DNA from: Eutypa lata
Lineage: Eukaryota; Ascomycota; Sordariomycetes; Xylariales; Diatrypaceae
Direction of reading: 5' to 3'
DNA: 64,000 bases
NCBI GenBank assembly: GCA_022661535.1
Contig: JAKULF010000008.1
Location: forward strand, 2,232,001 to 2,296,000
Under the pieces are notes generated by a model. The model saw nothing but the letters and a program-made list of their open reading frames with translations. It searched no databases and had not been told where the DNA came from. Below are positions 12,179-24,064 of this stretch, in pieces. The position numbers and the translations under genes are program-made. Position 1 is the first letter of the stretch; each line of letters begins with the position of its first letter.

Positions 12179-13101
12179 ATTAGCTCTTTAATAATGAATT
12201 GAGTTAATCTTTACTATTCAGTAGAGGTATCTGTCTTCTTCTCTATCCTCTTATGAGAGGTATCAAATAGATCCGGGGGAGTTAACGAATCGTAGCTTGA
12301 CCGTCAATTCTTTTATTCCCGTCCTAGGTATCCGGCAATCCCGGACTATATTAGTTTCTAGCGGAGGTCGGTCACGTTCTCCATGCTTACAGTTGCACTT
12401 GATTGAGATTTTGCCAGTTGGTTTTTGAAAGTTCCATGCCGAATGACGATCATTGGCCAGCAGCGGGGTCACCCTTGCATTGTACGTGTCGCATGGAAGC
12501 TTCGTACGGATTAGCGGTAGATTTCTTAATATCGACCAAGCTGAGCGTTGGTTTAGCTGCTGGTTACATGTAAGAGATATGTAATACTAACTAACTATTG
12601 CACACTCGGAGAAGTAGAGCATTAGAGGTAAGCCGCTCGCTGTGTTGTGTTCTTACAGTAAATCTAGGCCTGCACCAGACAGATAGATCGCGCACCTGGC
12701 AGTTTGCGGGTAATATCATTTGCCTCCAGTGATATCTATGTACTGTCTATGTTATATAGTGTTGTTTCTAATCAAGACATTGTATATGTCCATCGGATGT
12801 GTTGTTTTATCAAGTGATTCTAAGTCAACAATTAATATGCTGATGAGTTGAGTATATACTAGAGTTACGTATCTGTACATATAGGAGTGGCCTATTCTCG
12901 TCTATTCACATGTTTTTTGTATATACCGAAGCCCCCAGAAAGTATGCAAGAAACGCCGTTCAAGAGATTTTGGCAACTCATCTCACACCGGAGAATGCAC
13001 TTCCATCCCCACCACTCATATAGAAATATAAAGGGCCCTGCTTGGTCGACCCCTAGATTCCGTTAAAGCTATAACATGCTCCAACTTACCAGTTAAGACC
13101 C
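12179..13101. other. Intergenic, P450 promoter and RIB3 3' side
   Basis: AT-rich spacer with no coding sequence, repeat or RNA gene that I can support. Confidence 0.5.
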
Positions 13102-13865
13102 CTACGAGCTGCCATTCGGCTCGACTTTTCCCTCCGTCTTCTCCAAGTGCCGCACCAGGTCCGCGATAGTGCAAACCTTCAAGCCCCACTTGCGCCCGAA
13201 CTCAATGCAGCCCTCACCACGCAACATACCAGGCGCCTCACGGACGGCGCGCCTGGCCACCTCGGCCCCATCATCCACCAGTTCGCAGATGGCAGCGGCC
13301 TCCGCCTTGCCCGCGAGGCGGCAGAAGTCGACGGCAGCCTCGGTGTGGCCGGGACGAACGCGGACGCCGCCGGGCCTCGCCGCCAAGGGGAAAACATGGC
13401 CGGGTCTGCGGAGCGCATCGGCCGTCGCGCTCGGGTCGGCCAGCACCCGCACCGTGAGGGCGCGGTCGCGCGCCCCGATGCCCGTTGTCACGGACGCGTC
13501 TGCCGCATCCACCGATATCGTGTAGGCCGTGCCCCGCGGGTCCTCGTTGTACGGTACCATCTGCGGGAGGGAGAGAGCGGCGGCACGCTCGGGGGTTACG
13601 GGCGCGCATACGAGGCCCGACGAGTATCGCACCATGAAGGCCATCTTCTCGGGGGTTACGTCCTCCGCTGCGATGATTAGGTCGCCTTCGTTCTCGCGGT
13701 CGGCGTCGTCGAGGACGACTATGAATTCGCCGCTTCCTAGAGGGTAGGGTTGGTTAGACGAGGGAGGGAGGGGCACGGAGGGGTAGGCAGGCGGGACGCA
13801 CGGAAGGCATCGATCGTGTCTGGTATGGAGTCAAATTGACCCGGATCTATTGTTGATGAAGGCAT
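13102..13865 (-). CDS. RIB3: 3,4-dihydroxy-2-butanone 4-phosphate synthase, 2 exons
   Basis: This enzyme converts ribulose 5-phosphate to dihydroxybutanone phosphate and formate for riboflavin synthesis. Exon 1 is 13865-13802 and encodes MPSSTIDPGQFDSIPDTIDA. A GTGCGT donor and CTCTAG acceptor lead into exon 2, 13736-13102, which continues in phase with the family's SGEFIVVLDD. Starting at the later in-frame ATG inside the intron would lose the conserved FDSIPD segment. The acidic loop DADRENEGD (Glu36 and Asp40 region) and RPGHTEAAVDFC (His) supply the Mg2+ and catalytic residues. Length is 232 residues, normal for the family. It is a stand-alone enzyme, not fused to GTP cyclohydrolase II as in many bacteria. 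It lies head to head with COQ3. Confidence 0.93.
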
Positions 13866-14542
13866 TTCGTTTCTGGTATGTGTATAAGAGGCAGTTGGCG
13901 CTCAATTGGGTGGGAAGGAAGCCGGAAGGCTCGAGCTTTATGATGTTCGATATCTGGGTTGAGTTTGCGTCATGCAGATCGCAACGAGGGGTTCAGTTTC
14001 GCGACAGTACAGTCTCACCCCACAATGTTTATTGCAAATAGGTATGAGTTCTATGAGAAGGTAGGGAACCCGGTACAGATTCACCGTTATAAATTATAGT
14101 CATATAAATGAATGCAATTTCACTTCAAAAACGTGATTAATCATTTCGTGAAGTCGAGGTTAGTTGCTTACACATGACTTTTTCTCGTCCGACCCTCGGC
14201 GGGGTGATTCGAAGCCACTCGTAACTCACTAAGCACGCTAAGCTTCGGCTGACAGACGCTGACAAAACGCCCAGGCGCCATATTTTTAGTGCGTCAACAG
14301 TGGGGTTACAGCTCGAAATCCGACAGCCCCGGTCGACCCACTTAACCGGTTCCTGCAGACCGTTCCTCGTCCAGCTTGAGCACCGAGCTTGAATTACCTA
14401 GCACTACATCATAACTACAGTCTCAGGAGCCCATGTCAACCGAGGCCGCCGAGAACGCCGAGGACACCGACGCTTACAGTAGGGGAAGAATTCGGAGAAA
14501 GGAGAGAGAAAAAGGGACGAGGGGCAACTGGGACCAGCCAAC
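13866..14542. promoter_or_regulatory. Shared divergent promoter region of RIB3 and COQ3
   Basis: About 680 bp separate the two divergent start codons, so both 5' leaders and promoters must lie here. I see no clear operator; the COQ3 side turns GC-rich from about 14210. Regulation in common is inferred from layout only. Confidence 0.5.
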
Positions 14543-15529
14543 ATGGCAGCCCGTGCGAATGCCGCTCTTTTCAAGCGCCTCCGTGGCATAGCGGCGGGCT
14601 CAGACTTCCCCCCGCGCATAGCGGCTGCATTAACGAGGAGCTCAGTCCGGAGCTTCTCTGAGACCCCCCGAAATCGAGTGCCACCTCAATCCGACACCGC
14701 TGGACAACCTGAGTTTACCACCGTCTCCCCTGACGAGATCTCCCACTTCAACAACCTCGCCTCCTCCTGGTGGGATCCTCACGGCCCGTCACGCATCCTC
14801 CACCTCATGAACCCTCTGCGCCACGACTTCATCCGCGCCTGCCGATCGTCAATTCCCGACGCCGAAATCGATACCAATAGTAACGACCCGGTCACTACAA
14901 CAACAACAACAACAACAACAAAACCAGGCCTGCGGTACCTCGACATCGGGTGCGGCGGCGGCATATTCGCCGAGTCAGCAGCAAGGTTCCCCGACACCGC
15001 CTCAGTGACAGCCGTAGATCCAAGTCCAGAAGTAATAGGGGTGGCGCGAGCGCACGCGCGGCGGGATCCCCTCCTCCAACGGGCCGGCAAGCTAGAGTAC
15101 GTGAACAGCCCGATAGAACAACTATCAATACCACAAACGCCAGAGTCGGCGTACGACGTGGTATCCGTGTTCGAAGTCCTGGAACACGTAGCGAGCCCGG
15201 CGCAGTTCCTAGACCGGTGCGCGCCGTTCGTACGGCCCGGCAGCGGCTGGCTCGTCATGAGCACCATCGCGCGCACCTGGACCAGCTGGCTGACGACCAA
15301 CGTCGTTGCTGAGGACCTGCTGCGCATTGTGCCGCGCGGCACGCACGACTGGCGCAAATACGTTAACGAGGACGAGCTGCGGCGGTACTTCCTGGAGAAG
15401 AGGTCGGGTTGGGCGGATGCCCGCTGCATGGGCGTCGTGTATGTGCCGGGTATGGGGTGGAAGGCTGTCCCTGGGAGCGAGAAGGTTGGGAATTACTTCT
15501 TCGCTGTGAGACGGGTGGCTGAGAGCTGA
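14543..15529 (+). CDS. COQ3: Ubiquinone biosynthesis O-methyltransferase, mitochondrial
   Basis: A 328-residue SAM-dependent methyltransferase that carries out the O-methylation steps of coenzyme Q synthesis on the matrix side of the inner membrane. The first ~45 residues are rich in Arg, Ala and Ser and lack acid, as expected for a mitochondrial presequence. FNNLASSWWDPHGPSRILH and MNPLRHDFI are hallmark COQ3 motifs. LDIGCGGGIFAES (from about residue 133) is SAM motif I, and VSVFEVLEHV is the post-I region. The C-terminal GTHDWRKYVNEDEL and GNYFFAVR also fit. A run of threonines (bases 14897-14921, pure ACA repeats) separates the N-terminal part from motif I and is probably a variable loop. 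No intron is needed. Confidence 0.95.
   Translation: MAARANAALFKRLRGIAAGSDFPPRIAAALTRSSVRSFSETPRNRVPPQSDTAGQPEFTTVSPDEISHFNNLASSWWDPHGPSRILHLMNPLRHDFIRACRSSIPDAEIDTNSNDPVTTTTTTTTTKPGLRYLDIGCGGGIFAESAARFPDTASVTAVDPSPEVIGVARAHARRDPLLQRAGKLEYVNSPIEQLSIPQTPESAYDVVSVFEVLEHVASPAQFLDRCAPFVRPGSGWLVMSTIARTWTSWLTTNVVAEDLLRIVPRGTHDWRKYVNEDELRRYFLEKRSGWADARCMGVVYVPGMGWKAVPGSEKVGNYFFAVRRVAES
14897..14921 (+). repeat. (ACA)n coding microsatellite in COQ3
   Basis: Uninterrupted ACA/CAA trinucleotides encode a polythreonine run just before the SAM-binding motif. Such tracts often vary in length between strains. Confidence 0.9.
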
Positions 15530-16298
15530 TGGTGGTGACGGATGTCGTAAACTATCTATGCTCTAGACGTTAAGTTTTGCATAGATGCGGTCTGTAATGT
15601 GTATGACCAACTTGATATGTTAGATATGCGTGTAAATTCACTAGATTAGGAAGGGAAAAGTGAATCATACCTGTATATCGATATACTTTAGATCCGTAAC
15701 TTAAGAGGATCTAAGTTAATAGTAACTACTCCGTGCTGTGTACAAGACTGCCTTTGAGGATAGGTATACTTCGACCTGTATGACGTTTATAAGGGGTAAT
15801 ATAGTAACTACTGTATGTTGCTGTACTAGTTTTACGGTTTTCATTCCTAGCTTATATGTTTTAAAGCCTTGACAACCCGACTGCCCCTTTTTAATACCTA
15901 TCCGTTCCATGTTACCGTCATCCATTGAGCTCCATTCTCATTCAGCATGCTACAAGTAGCACCTCCTCCATATATCGTAGGGTTGCCCTTACTGGTGTGA
16001 CACCTTCAGAATTCCATTATCAAGAACAGGCTTCATCGCTGTAAAGTGAGAGTGTTGCCTTGCTGGATTCCCTGTATAGTCTAGCCATCTCAATCCCACG
16101 GAATTTTACTCGCTGCGTTGAACTTTGAGATTAGATCGCTTTCATTTTCAACATGATTTTGGGTATTTCATACCCTGGTCGCCAGCTTGTCACCTCTTCC
16201 TATGACTTCACGAATATTTGGAGTTGAAAATTGATAGCTATACTTGATATCTTCGGACATAAGCCGTATCTATATATTCGCTACTACGCATCACTTAA
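15530..16298. other. Convergent intergenic region
   Basis: Spacer between the ends of COQ3 (+) and the NLR gene (-). It presumably holds both 3' untranslated regions; nothing else is seen. Confidence 0.5.
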
Positions 16299-19200
16299 CT
16301 ATACTTCCTCTTTTTCTTCTGCTTGTAGCAAATCTAATACCCTGTTTGGGTACAAGAGCTTGCATTCCATATGTTCAACGGCTGTTTCTTCCCCATCGCA
16401 GCCATCTCGCAATCTCCCCGCCTCAATTCTCGGCCTCATCCTCCCAAGAACATAATCAAGCCAATACGACCCCATCCCCACCATCCATCTAACCCTCTCG
16501 CCATTGACAGCCCTAATCGTATCATCCCCTAGCGACTCAATCACTAACATAGCATCCTCGCCATCATCTCCACTACACCTCGCATCCGCCAAACTATACC
16601 TAGCGACCTCAATATAATAATTATCCCCCTTCCACTCCGCTACAGTCTTGACCCCATACTCGACAGCCTCAGCCCACCGGCGCCGGGCTTCCTCCCACTT
16701 ATTGCCTTGCTGGTGCGCCACTTGCGCAAGCGCGCACTTGACGACGAAGTGGCGCTCCTGCTCAAAGTGACGCTCCTGCTCGACGTGGCGCTCCTGCTCG
16801 AAGTACCACAAGTCTGTCTTCTCGAAACGAGTAAAGCGGTCCTCTAGGTCCCGTAGCTCGCGCTCTGCTTCGTCTACGAGTGGCGCATCGCCGTGTCCGT
16901 GGCCACTCTGATGTGCGAGCACCGTGGCGTGCATCAGCTCCAGCCACCTCGTGTCGTTTTCGCGGGCGTTCGCCCGGGCTTCTGGCGTGTGGTATCCCCG
17001 CTCCGTCATGCGGCTCTCGATAGCGCGAGCGAGGGCGTCGACTGCGTAGTCGCAGGGGCGGCGTTCGCTAGCCACAGATGTTGCTGACGCCCGTTCGCCC
17101 CGTTCGCCTTCTCCTTCTCCTTCTCCTTCTGCCGCTGCCGGTGACGACGACAAATCCCGAAGCATCTCAGGACCAAACTCCGAATCATCCTCTAGCTCCA
17201 ACACGATATCGGCCCAATCGCCGATGGCCCAGCCCTCCTCGCGACTACCGCGCTCGGCATATTGGACACAGTAGAGGCGGAGCTCGCGGTAGGCATCGCG
17301 CAGCTGGCCGAGCTCCTTGGCGAGCTTGCCACGCATGCGGACGCCGAGGCCGCGGGCGTAGCGCTCGAGGGTAGACGGATTGGTTGGGTCGAGGGGCGTC
17401 CATGCATTGATGAACGCGGCACGTCTTAGCCATTTCTCATTCTCCGTCAAGTCTGCTTCGTCGTCGTAGCCGTCGCCCTCGTGCATGCGGTATTTGACGA
17501 TGATGGTGCGCAGGATGCCGACTTGGGCGTTGTCTTTGTTCGTCCAACTTTCCTTCCTCGGGTCGTCGCCATTATCGTCTTGGCTGCTGCCCTCGAGAGA
17601 CCGCAGGAATTCCTCTACCCGGGCGCAGCCTTCGCGGAATTTGCCTGGCTTGGCGTATTCTAGGGGCAGCCTCTTGATCCACAGTCGGGTTCGGAGGAAG
17701 ACGCTGTTGGAATCCTCCAGCAGTGCCTCGACGAGGTCGATTAGTTGTCTGTCCATCTCGTCGTCTTGTGCAAAGGCTCCGATTGCCTCAAGCAGGGTCT
17801 CCGCCATAACCTCGCGAATCTCGCGCGAGCGGGGCCCTTTGGCATTTTGTAGCGATGTCAGTAATGTACTGTTGTCAACGTTGAACTCCCGGAGGCTATG
17901 CAGGAACTGGTGGACTTGGTTTGTCATTTGAAGCTTGAGAGGGATTCTGTCTCGCCGTGTCAGTATGTCATCTCGTATATTAGTCTAGACATGTAGCCCA
18001 CTTGTGGACGTAGTACATACGAGTTCTCCAACCCAGCTTCGCGAATAGGGTACGCGTGAGCGATCATCGATAATGCCGGAAGGATGGACTTCACAATGTC
18101 CCTGCGAGAAGTAGTGTCTCTCAGGAACTCACAGAGATACGGTTGCATAACAAAAGCATTCGAAGTAGCCTTTTCAAAGACTTCGTCCCGCGCGATCAGG
18201 GACAACGATTTGAGGTTGTTCATCGCGGTGTCGAACTCCGGGCTGTTGCACAAGTTAATAAAGTTCTTGGGAACAAAGCCCCATTCTGGCTTCCATTGCT
18301 CGGGTTCCCCGTTTGCTCCCCACCGGATTCGCTCCGTAGTAGCCCTTTGAAAGAAATCGCACGTTGTCTTGGTCCTATCGAGCCATACCAGCACAATAAG
18401 GAGGTTATAGGAGTTGGGCATGCGATGCAGGAGAGTATCTAAGTGAATTTGAAATAGGTCTTCGGTAGATAGCTGGTGAAGAGCCGAGTTCGTGTGGGGT
18501 CTCAAAATGCTACCCCTTCTCTGTGGATGACCCATGAGTCTGAGGCAGTCCTCGATACCGGCGTGGAAAGATAACATGTAGGCCGCGGTATTCTCTACCA
18601 TGGCAGGAACACAACCCAGTGTAATAACGAGACTCTTGACTTTAGCCCCGAGCTCTGCTCTTCGCTCAATTGGGATCTCTGCTCTCGAAAATACGAGATC
18701 CACCGCATCTGTCACATCCAACGGTAACATCTCGATTACTTTCGTGATCCTCGGGTCTGTGCCGTAGTCCCTGCTCCGACAGGTTATTAAGATATGGCCA
18801 TGATCTAGGTCGGGGAACTCGAAATGATCGAGGGAGATAAAATTGTTGTCATTGTCGAGAATGAATAGCCATTGTTTTTGCTGTCTTAGGAATTCTCGAA
18901 CGTCATGCAGTTCCCCTCCCGTATTCTTTGGGAGGGATAGACTTTCGTGGACGCTGATAATGTCTGCTCGTAATGTCTGGGCGCTCGTTGTCTCAGCAAA
19001 GAGAATGTAATTGTAGCGATATTCATTCTCACGAGCGAATTTGAGTGCCACTTCAGTTTTTCCTAGCCCACCGTCGCCATAGATCATCACAATCTGTCTA
19101 TGTCGATCTGCCTCAATTATGGGACGATTATCCGGTGCAGGAAAGAAGACTTCGTGCAACTCCTGAAGTGTATCCCTTCTTCCTTTGAAGTGACTGGAAG

Positions 19201-20468
19201 AATCCCAGGGGAGGAATACCCGAGCAGAGCTTGAGACCGAACTTTGCTTCAGGAATCCAGAAACGGCGCCTACCAGTTGCTGGAATACTGGATCATTTTC
19301 GTTCTCGAACTTCGCTATTGACCGATGGTCCCGCTCCACACTGTAAAGCTGCTCGCTAGGAATATGGAGGGTAGCGGATTCTTTAGTGACGACCTATAAG
19401 CAGATTTAGTTGTGGACAGTATGGATGATCTCACCAAATCCTCAAAACTCCCACATACAATCAATACCCATCAATACCCGTCAATACGTACAATTTTACT
19501 TAGACAAGGACCAACTACAAAGGCGCGCAGCTCGTGGAAACTAGCAATAGGTAGGTTGAGCTGGTACACGATCTGCCTGAACTTTTCCGCGATGCTCGCA
19601 CTATATAGGTATCAGCACCCCATTAACATGATATGTTGAGTAGGGGCTGACGGGCTTACAGTTCGGGCGAGCGTAGTTTTAGTGCTTTAATGAACTTCTG
19701 TGGCGTGCCGCCCACGTTAGTGAAGCGAAGAAGTCTTTCGGCGACGTTTGCCATGGAGCTACCACGGTGGGGTGTTGCTAGGAAAACGACCCCAGACACG
19801 GCCCATAGAATGTGGCGTAGAGACAGAATGTTGTTGCTAGTTATGAGAGCCTCCCCTAGAGTTAGCCTACTTCGTTTGTTCATGAGGTATGTCCCTGGGG
19901 GTTTAACCAACATTCTTCAGCACGAGGCCCCCTAAAGAGTGGACTATGAAGACTAGTTTCCTGTCCCTTTGCTTTTGAAAGTTTTTTGGGTTAGCTTGCG
20001 GCTGGTTATGGAGGGAACAGGCTGGGCATACTTGCTTTTACAGTAGCACGTACTCTCTGAAGTTCATGGATGAGCTTCCATGAGGCATCTTCTATGTCCA
20101 GGTCAACTTTGGCACCGTGCTGTCCAGCTGAATATCCAAAACTCATCATCCTAGAAACCCCGATATGCGGGACCATATTTGGAAGAAGGTCTCGCGGCCA
20201 ACAAACTTGGCTTTCCGTCGTCCATGTTTTCAAATAATGCCCCGCCAGTCCATGTATGACGATGATGCTAGTAGCTAAGGTGAGTTATAATACTAAAATG
20301 CTTTGCTTGAGAATGGTTGCATATGAGTATAACTTACTCAGCTTTAACTCCGTCACTGTCGTCGTCGGCCTTCCCATGGATTATTGCCATACCGGAATGT
20401 CCGCCTTGAGCGGTGCTCTGGGAGGACTTTGACAGATGCTGGGTAGGAGCCTCATTTGGGTCCGTCAT
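16299..20468 (-). CDS. NLR-like protein: lipase-like (SesB type) + NB-ARC + helical C-terminus, 7 exons
   Basis: Exons read as 20468-20338, 20267-20042, 19971-19908, 19855-19660, 19600-19519, 19393-18021 and 17946-16299; all phases agree, giving about 1239 residues. The N-terminal third is an alpha/beta-hydrolase of the fungal SesB type, with IIVIHGLAGHYLKTWT, a nucleophile elbow FIVHSLGGLVLK and VVFLATPHRGS. An NB-ARC NTPase follows, with P-loop YGDGGLGKTEVALKF (bases about 19050-19090), Walker B-like WLFILDND and sensor HILITCRSRD. The last exon is alpha-helical with no clear TPR, ankyrin or WD40 units. It holds EG/ER-rich low complexity (17095-17140) and three tandem EQERH units (16745-16800). 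Fungal NLRs of this build act in non-self recognition and cell death. The 52-nt intron 3 and the GTAAAA, GTTAAA and GTAGTT donors are the least certain joins. Confidence 0.8.
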
Positions 20469-22528
20469 CCTTGAGGAGACTCACTCACCCCTGCAGGTGG
20501 TAAAGGGGCAGGGCAGTGCAGTGTTATAGAGGCCAACAATGTAATGATGACAATTCCGGTTATGGGTCTTATGTTGCTCTAGTATAGCTCTATTATGTGA
20601 GCTTTATCTTCGAAGCTTAAGACTGAACTTACCATATACAAGAAGATAATATATAATGTTTATTGACAAATAAATCCCTGATCAGAGGGGGAGACGTCAA
20701 AATACGGACACTGCCAGTATAACGTTTCGTAGAAGATGGTGAAGGTAGATACGAAAGAATAGATCGATTTTATTCCAATTAATCAACACATATCATGTTA
20801 TATACACAAAAGCCTTATCTGCGTATAGGTTAGAATCCGCATGAACCATTTTAGCCTACATTATCAACCATAGCTTATTCTTAGGTCATTGGGTGTATTG
20901 GTTTATAATCAGCTGCGGTGTTACATATTATGATATATACACCAACCAGTAGTTAACTCATTGAAGCTCCTGCCAAGCTAGAGACTCTGAATTGTTCGAG
21001 AACATCCTGTATTCAATTGGTGGTGTTCCAGTTGCCCCTTCACTGTTGACAGCGAATCTTCGCATGCTGCCGAGAGGATCCGAAGAGGGTCCGAAGAATT
21101 CTAGTATTACATCGAGTGTATATACGCCTATAAACTCACTCGCCTTTCTTATAATATGTCTCAGTTATCTCAATGTGGTGAATCATCGAGTTGCCACTAT
21201 TCCAACGTTTCGTATTATTCGGAATTATACACTAAAGTTCCATACTTACTGCTGATCTAAACTACAATCGTCATCATATTTTCTGTTAATTGTCTGGTTT
21301 GAAGATGTATTCATGAATATCACGGTGCTTATACCATATACCCATAAGCCTAATAGGTATTTCTAAAGATTTTATATCTTATTAGTTCTGAAAGACGGCT
21401 TAGTGGAATTCTGGACTTGTTTTCTCTCGGGTTTATATGTTCATCATTTGTAATAAGTTGAAAGTGTATAGTGCAAACTAAACCCCTACGTTTACTTAAC
21501 AACACTATATAACATAAAGAGGTGATGTGATCTTCCCAATTAATTGCTAACGGCAGAATTGATAGTTGTGAAAATGGTTTAAGGTGAACGACAGGCTGTC
21601 ATTCAACGCAATCCATCACAACGAGCATCTTGGATATCGTGGATTGATGTCACAGAACTGCAACGAAATTGAAATTGAAATGCAGTTAGTTGCATATCAA
21701 AAAGGGTAAAAGGGGGGGTGTATATAGAGGTTATGGGATGGGCATTTGACGTTGCGAAACACGTACGCCACCTAACTTTCAGTACCTAGCTGACTTACTT
21801 AACAAACCCCCTTCCTTATTATCTCCATAAGATCTTCGAATCTTACCATTGTAGTGGCGTTTATTAGCCACATGTTCGTGACATTATACAGCTGCATAGT
21901 ATACACTAACACTGGACTTCATTAGCCACTACAAATGTGCAGGGTATTGCACGATTTCCCAATATCTCGTGGGTTGCGTTGCAAGTTGTGCAATATGAAG
22001 AAGAAAAAAGGACAGAAAATCTCGAGTGGATGGATTGAACCGCTGATAACAATAGATTCGTTGCCATGGCGTTAATAACGTTGCGTTGCTTTTGGGTGAA
22101 CTTTAGCTTCTTTAAGATACCGATTGCATTTGGAAGATTCCTGCCATCAAAGCTGTGGTCATATGAATCGTTAAATATTTCCTAATTAGGGAGTAGTACC
22201 AACACCTAATGGACAAAGTTATAGCGTACAGGTGCCATGACGTACAAATGCAGGCAAGCTAATCCTTGAGGGCCTGTTAGGATAGTGTTATGAGCTGGGA
22301 ATGCGGAGTGATTGTTTAGAGAGATCAGGCAAATACCCAATAATCGGTTTACGTCGTTTATAATCGAACCCTTAGAACTCTGTATGGGTTTAATGGTGGC
22401 GGGAGAGCTAGTAAAGATCATAATCTTATCGGGACATCCAAAAGCTATCGTTTGATAACAAGATTTAGTCTAAGTTTACCCCTTATATAGTTATTGCCTG
22501 TCATCCTCGAGTTAACTCCAACTCCAGA
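20469..22528. other. AT-rich gene-poor DNA
   Basis: About 2 kb upstream of the NLR gene with no supportable exon. Apart from promoter function for the NLR, I see nothing. Together with the adjacent decayed P450 it looks like degenerating DNA. Confidence 0.45.
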
Positions 22529-23240
22529 CTAAAGGGGATGATGCCTCCGTAGGAGTAGCTCCGGGGCCGAGTCCGTTTCGATCTGGTCCTCCTCCAGGTA
22601 CCTTCCAGCGTCTGGCCGCTCCCAAGCACCAGCTCAACCGATCAACCTCCAATCTTGGTTCATCGCCACCATAACGGCAGCAAATTGGACCTATGAGAAC
22701 TTCCTATCCACATATTCACGAGTGCCCCCGGACCACGCAAATTAGGTACTACGCGCTGCGGTGAAGAGCCCCTAATTGTTTAGATGAATTTCTGCAGTAG
22801 TGGATAAGTCAGTCAACTTGATGAAGTGCGAAGGCTTCTACTCAAGAGTGTCGTGACCATAGTATGTCGGGCCCGTCAGCAAAAAAGCGTAACTGGGAAC
22901 GAGCATAATCCCTGATGGGAGAGCAGGGGGCTTTCCGGCAATCGCAACTTGGGCCTGTGTCGATCGGCGAGTCTAGACGTGAGAACGGGGGTATAAGGCC
23001 GCAGTGTTTAATACATAACTAATAGCCAGGCACCGGAGTACAGTATAGCTACTCATCCGGCTGACGATCCCTTATAACATGACGAAGCTCCTCGGAAGTC
23101 CAGTCCTGGTTCCCCGGGTTTGCGGCTAAGAAATATAGGGCAATCATAAAGGCGTGAGGCAGTAGTATCGTGACCGGCTTTAGTCGACAAATTTAACCGC
23201 AAACATGTTGCCGGAAATCTCACTCCCGGCGAGACCACCG
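22529..23240 (-). pseudogene. Decayed cytochrome P450, C-terminal half, with RIP-like mutations
   Basis: Reading the minus strand in patched frames gives the ordered landmarks of a P450 C-terminal half. They are GNMFAV, then AGHDTTA (I-helix, about 23157-23177), IALYFLAANPGNQDW and EELRHVIRDRQPDE. ALPSGIMLVPSYAFLLTG, YYGHDTLE, and the heme region FAWSGGTREYVDRKFS follow, and the end is QIETDSAPELLL. The frame is broken by shifts and by stops sitting where the family has Trp (after RDRQPDE and after DTLE) or Gln (after RKFS). The heme-ligand Cys is Tyr. These are C-to-T or G-to-A changes, as repeat-induced point mutation makes. The segment between RDRQPDE and the PSGIM block appears shortened. 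It is unrelated in detail to the intact P450 at 10-12 kb. I could not follow it upstream of the I-helix with confidence. Confidence 0.8.
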
Positions 23241-24064
23241 AGCGGGGAATTGATGGTCTCACTCTGTGTTGTGTCACGGTTCTACGGAGCAGGTGTCCCC
23301 TATATGAGACAATGCAGGATGGTTGGGCCCGGAGCTAACGACATTCCACTTTTGCCTCAGTGGCTTAGCGGTATAGTCCTTGCATTCTGTGCCGCCACAT
23401 GATACGCGAAATAGCAAAGTCATAAAGTTGTAATCGGTCAGAAGAACGCTTCTCCTCGGAAATTATTGTTATGTCGTTTTGAAATGAGGTGCATGCGTCT
23501 TGAAGTCAGCGGGCCTTTCTTGTGCTAGTACCTAAAGCGACTACCAGAACACCATTCCCTAGGATTATCCTCAAATAATCCTTATGTCATTAAGAGGGCT
23601 GCCGAAGAGGCGGCCCGTCCCTCATGACTGAAAGGCCTCCCAAACCCAACTCTATACATAACGTGAGGGCGAGGAAGTGCGTAGGTCATCATCAGCTATT
23701 ATTGCGATGGGTGACTTCGAAATGTACAGTAGGGGCTCGGTAAGATATCTTGTTCTTGCGATGTCGGAAACCACTTCCCAAACAATAGGTACATAAACAT
23801 AGAATAGTGAAAATTAGTTTATAGTACCTCTAAATGTAAAGTACTCTTTGGTCAGGGGTTCCTCATTAGTTTCTAAATAAGGGTATTTAATTCATATCTA
23901 GTACCTAAGGTAGGATGAAAGATTCATGCTCAATAACACGCTTCATGGCAGCAAAGCACACTGTCTCATCATACTTAATTGCGGGCTACTTTCCGCAACG
24001 GATTTACACCCCATCCCACACGTAGGTAACAGGCATTAAACGGGGTATCGTAACGCATTGGGTA
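23241..24064. other. Intergenic, possible remainder of the decayed P450
   Basis: The N-terminal half of the P450 relic would be expected here on the minus strand, but frames are too broken to assign. No other feature is seen. Confidence 0.35.

Noticed and set aside
10200..16298. Possible biosynthetic cluster around the P450
   Set aside because: Neighbours are RIB3 and COQ3, both housekeeping; no polyketide synthase, peptide synthetase, terpene synthase or cluster transporter is present.
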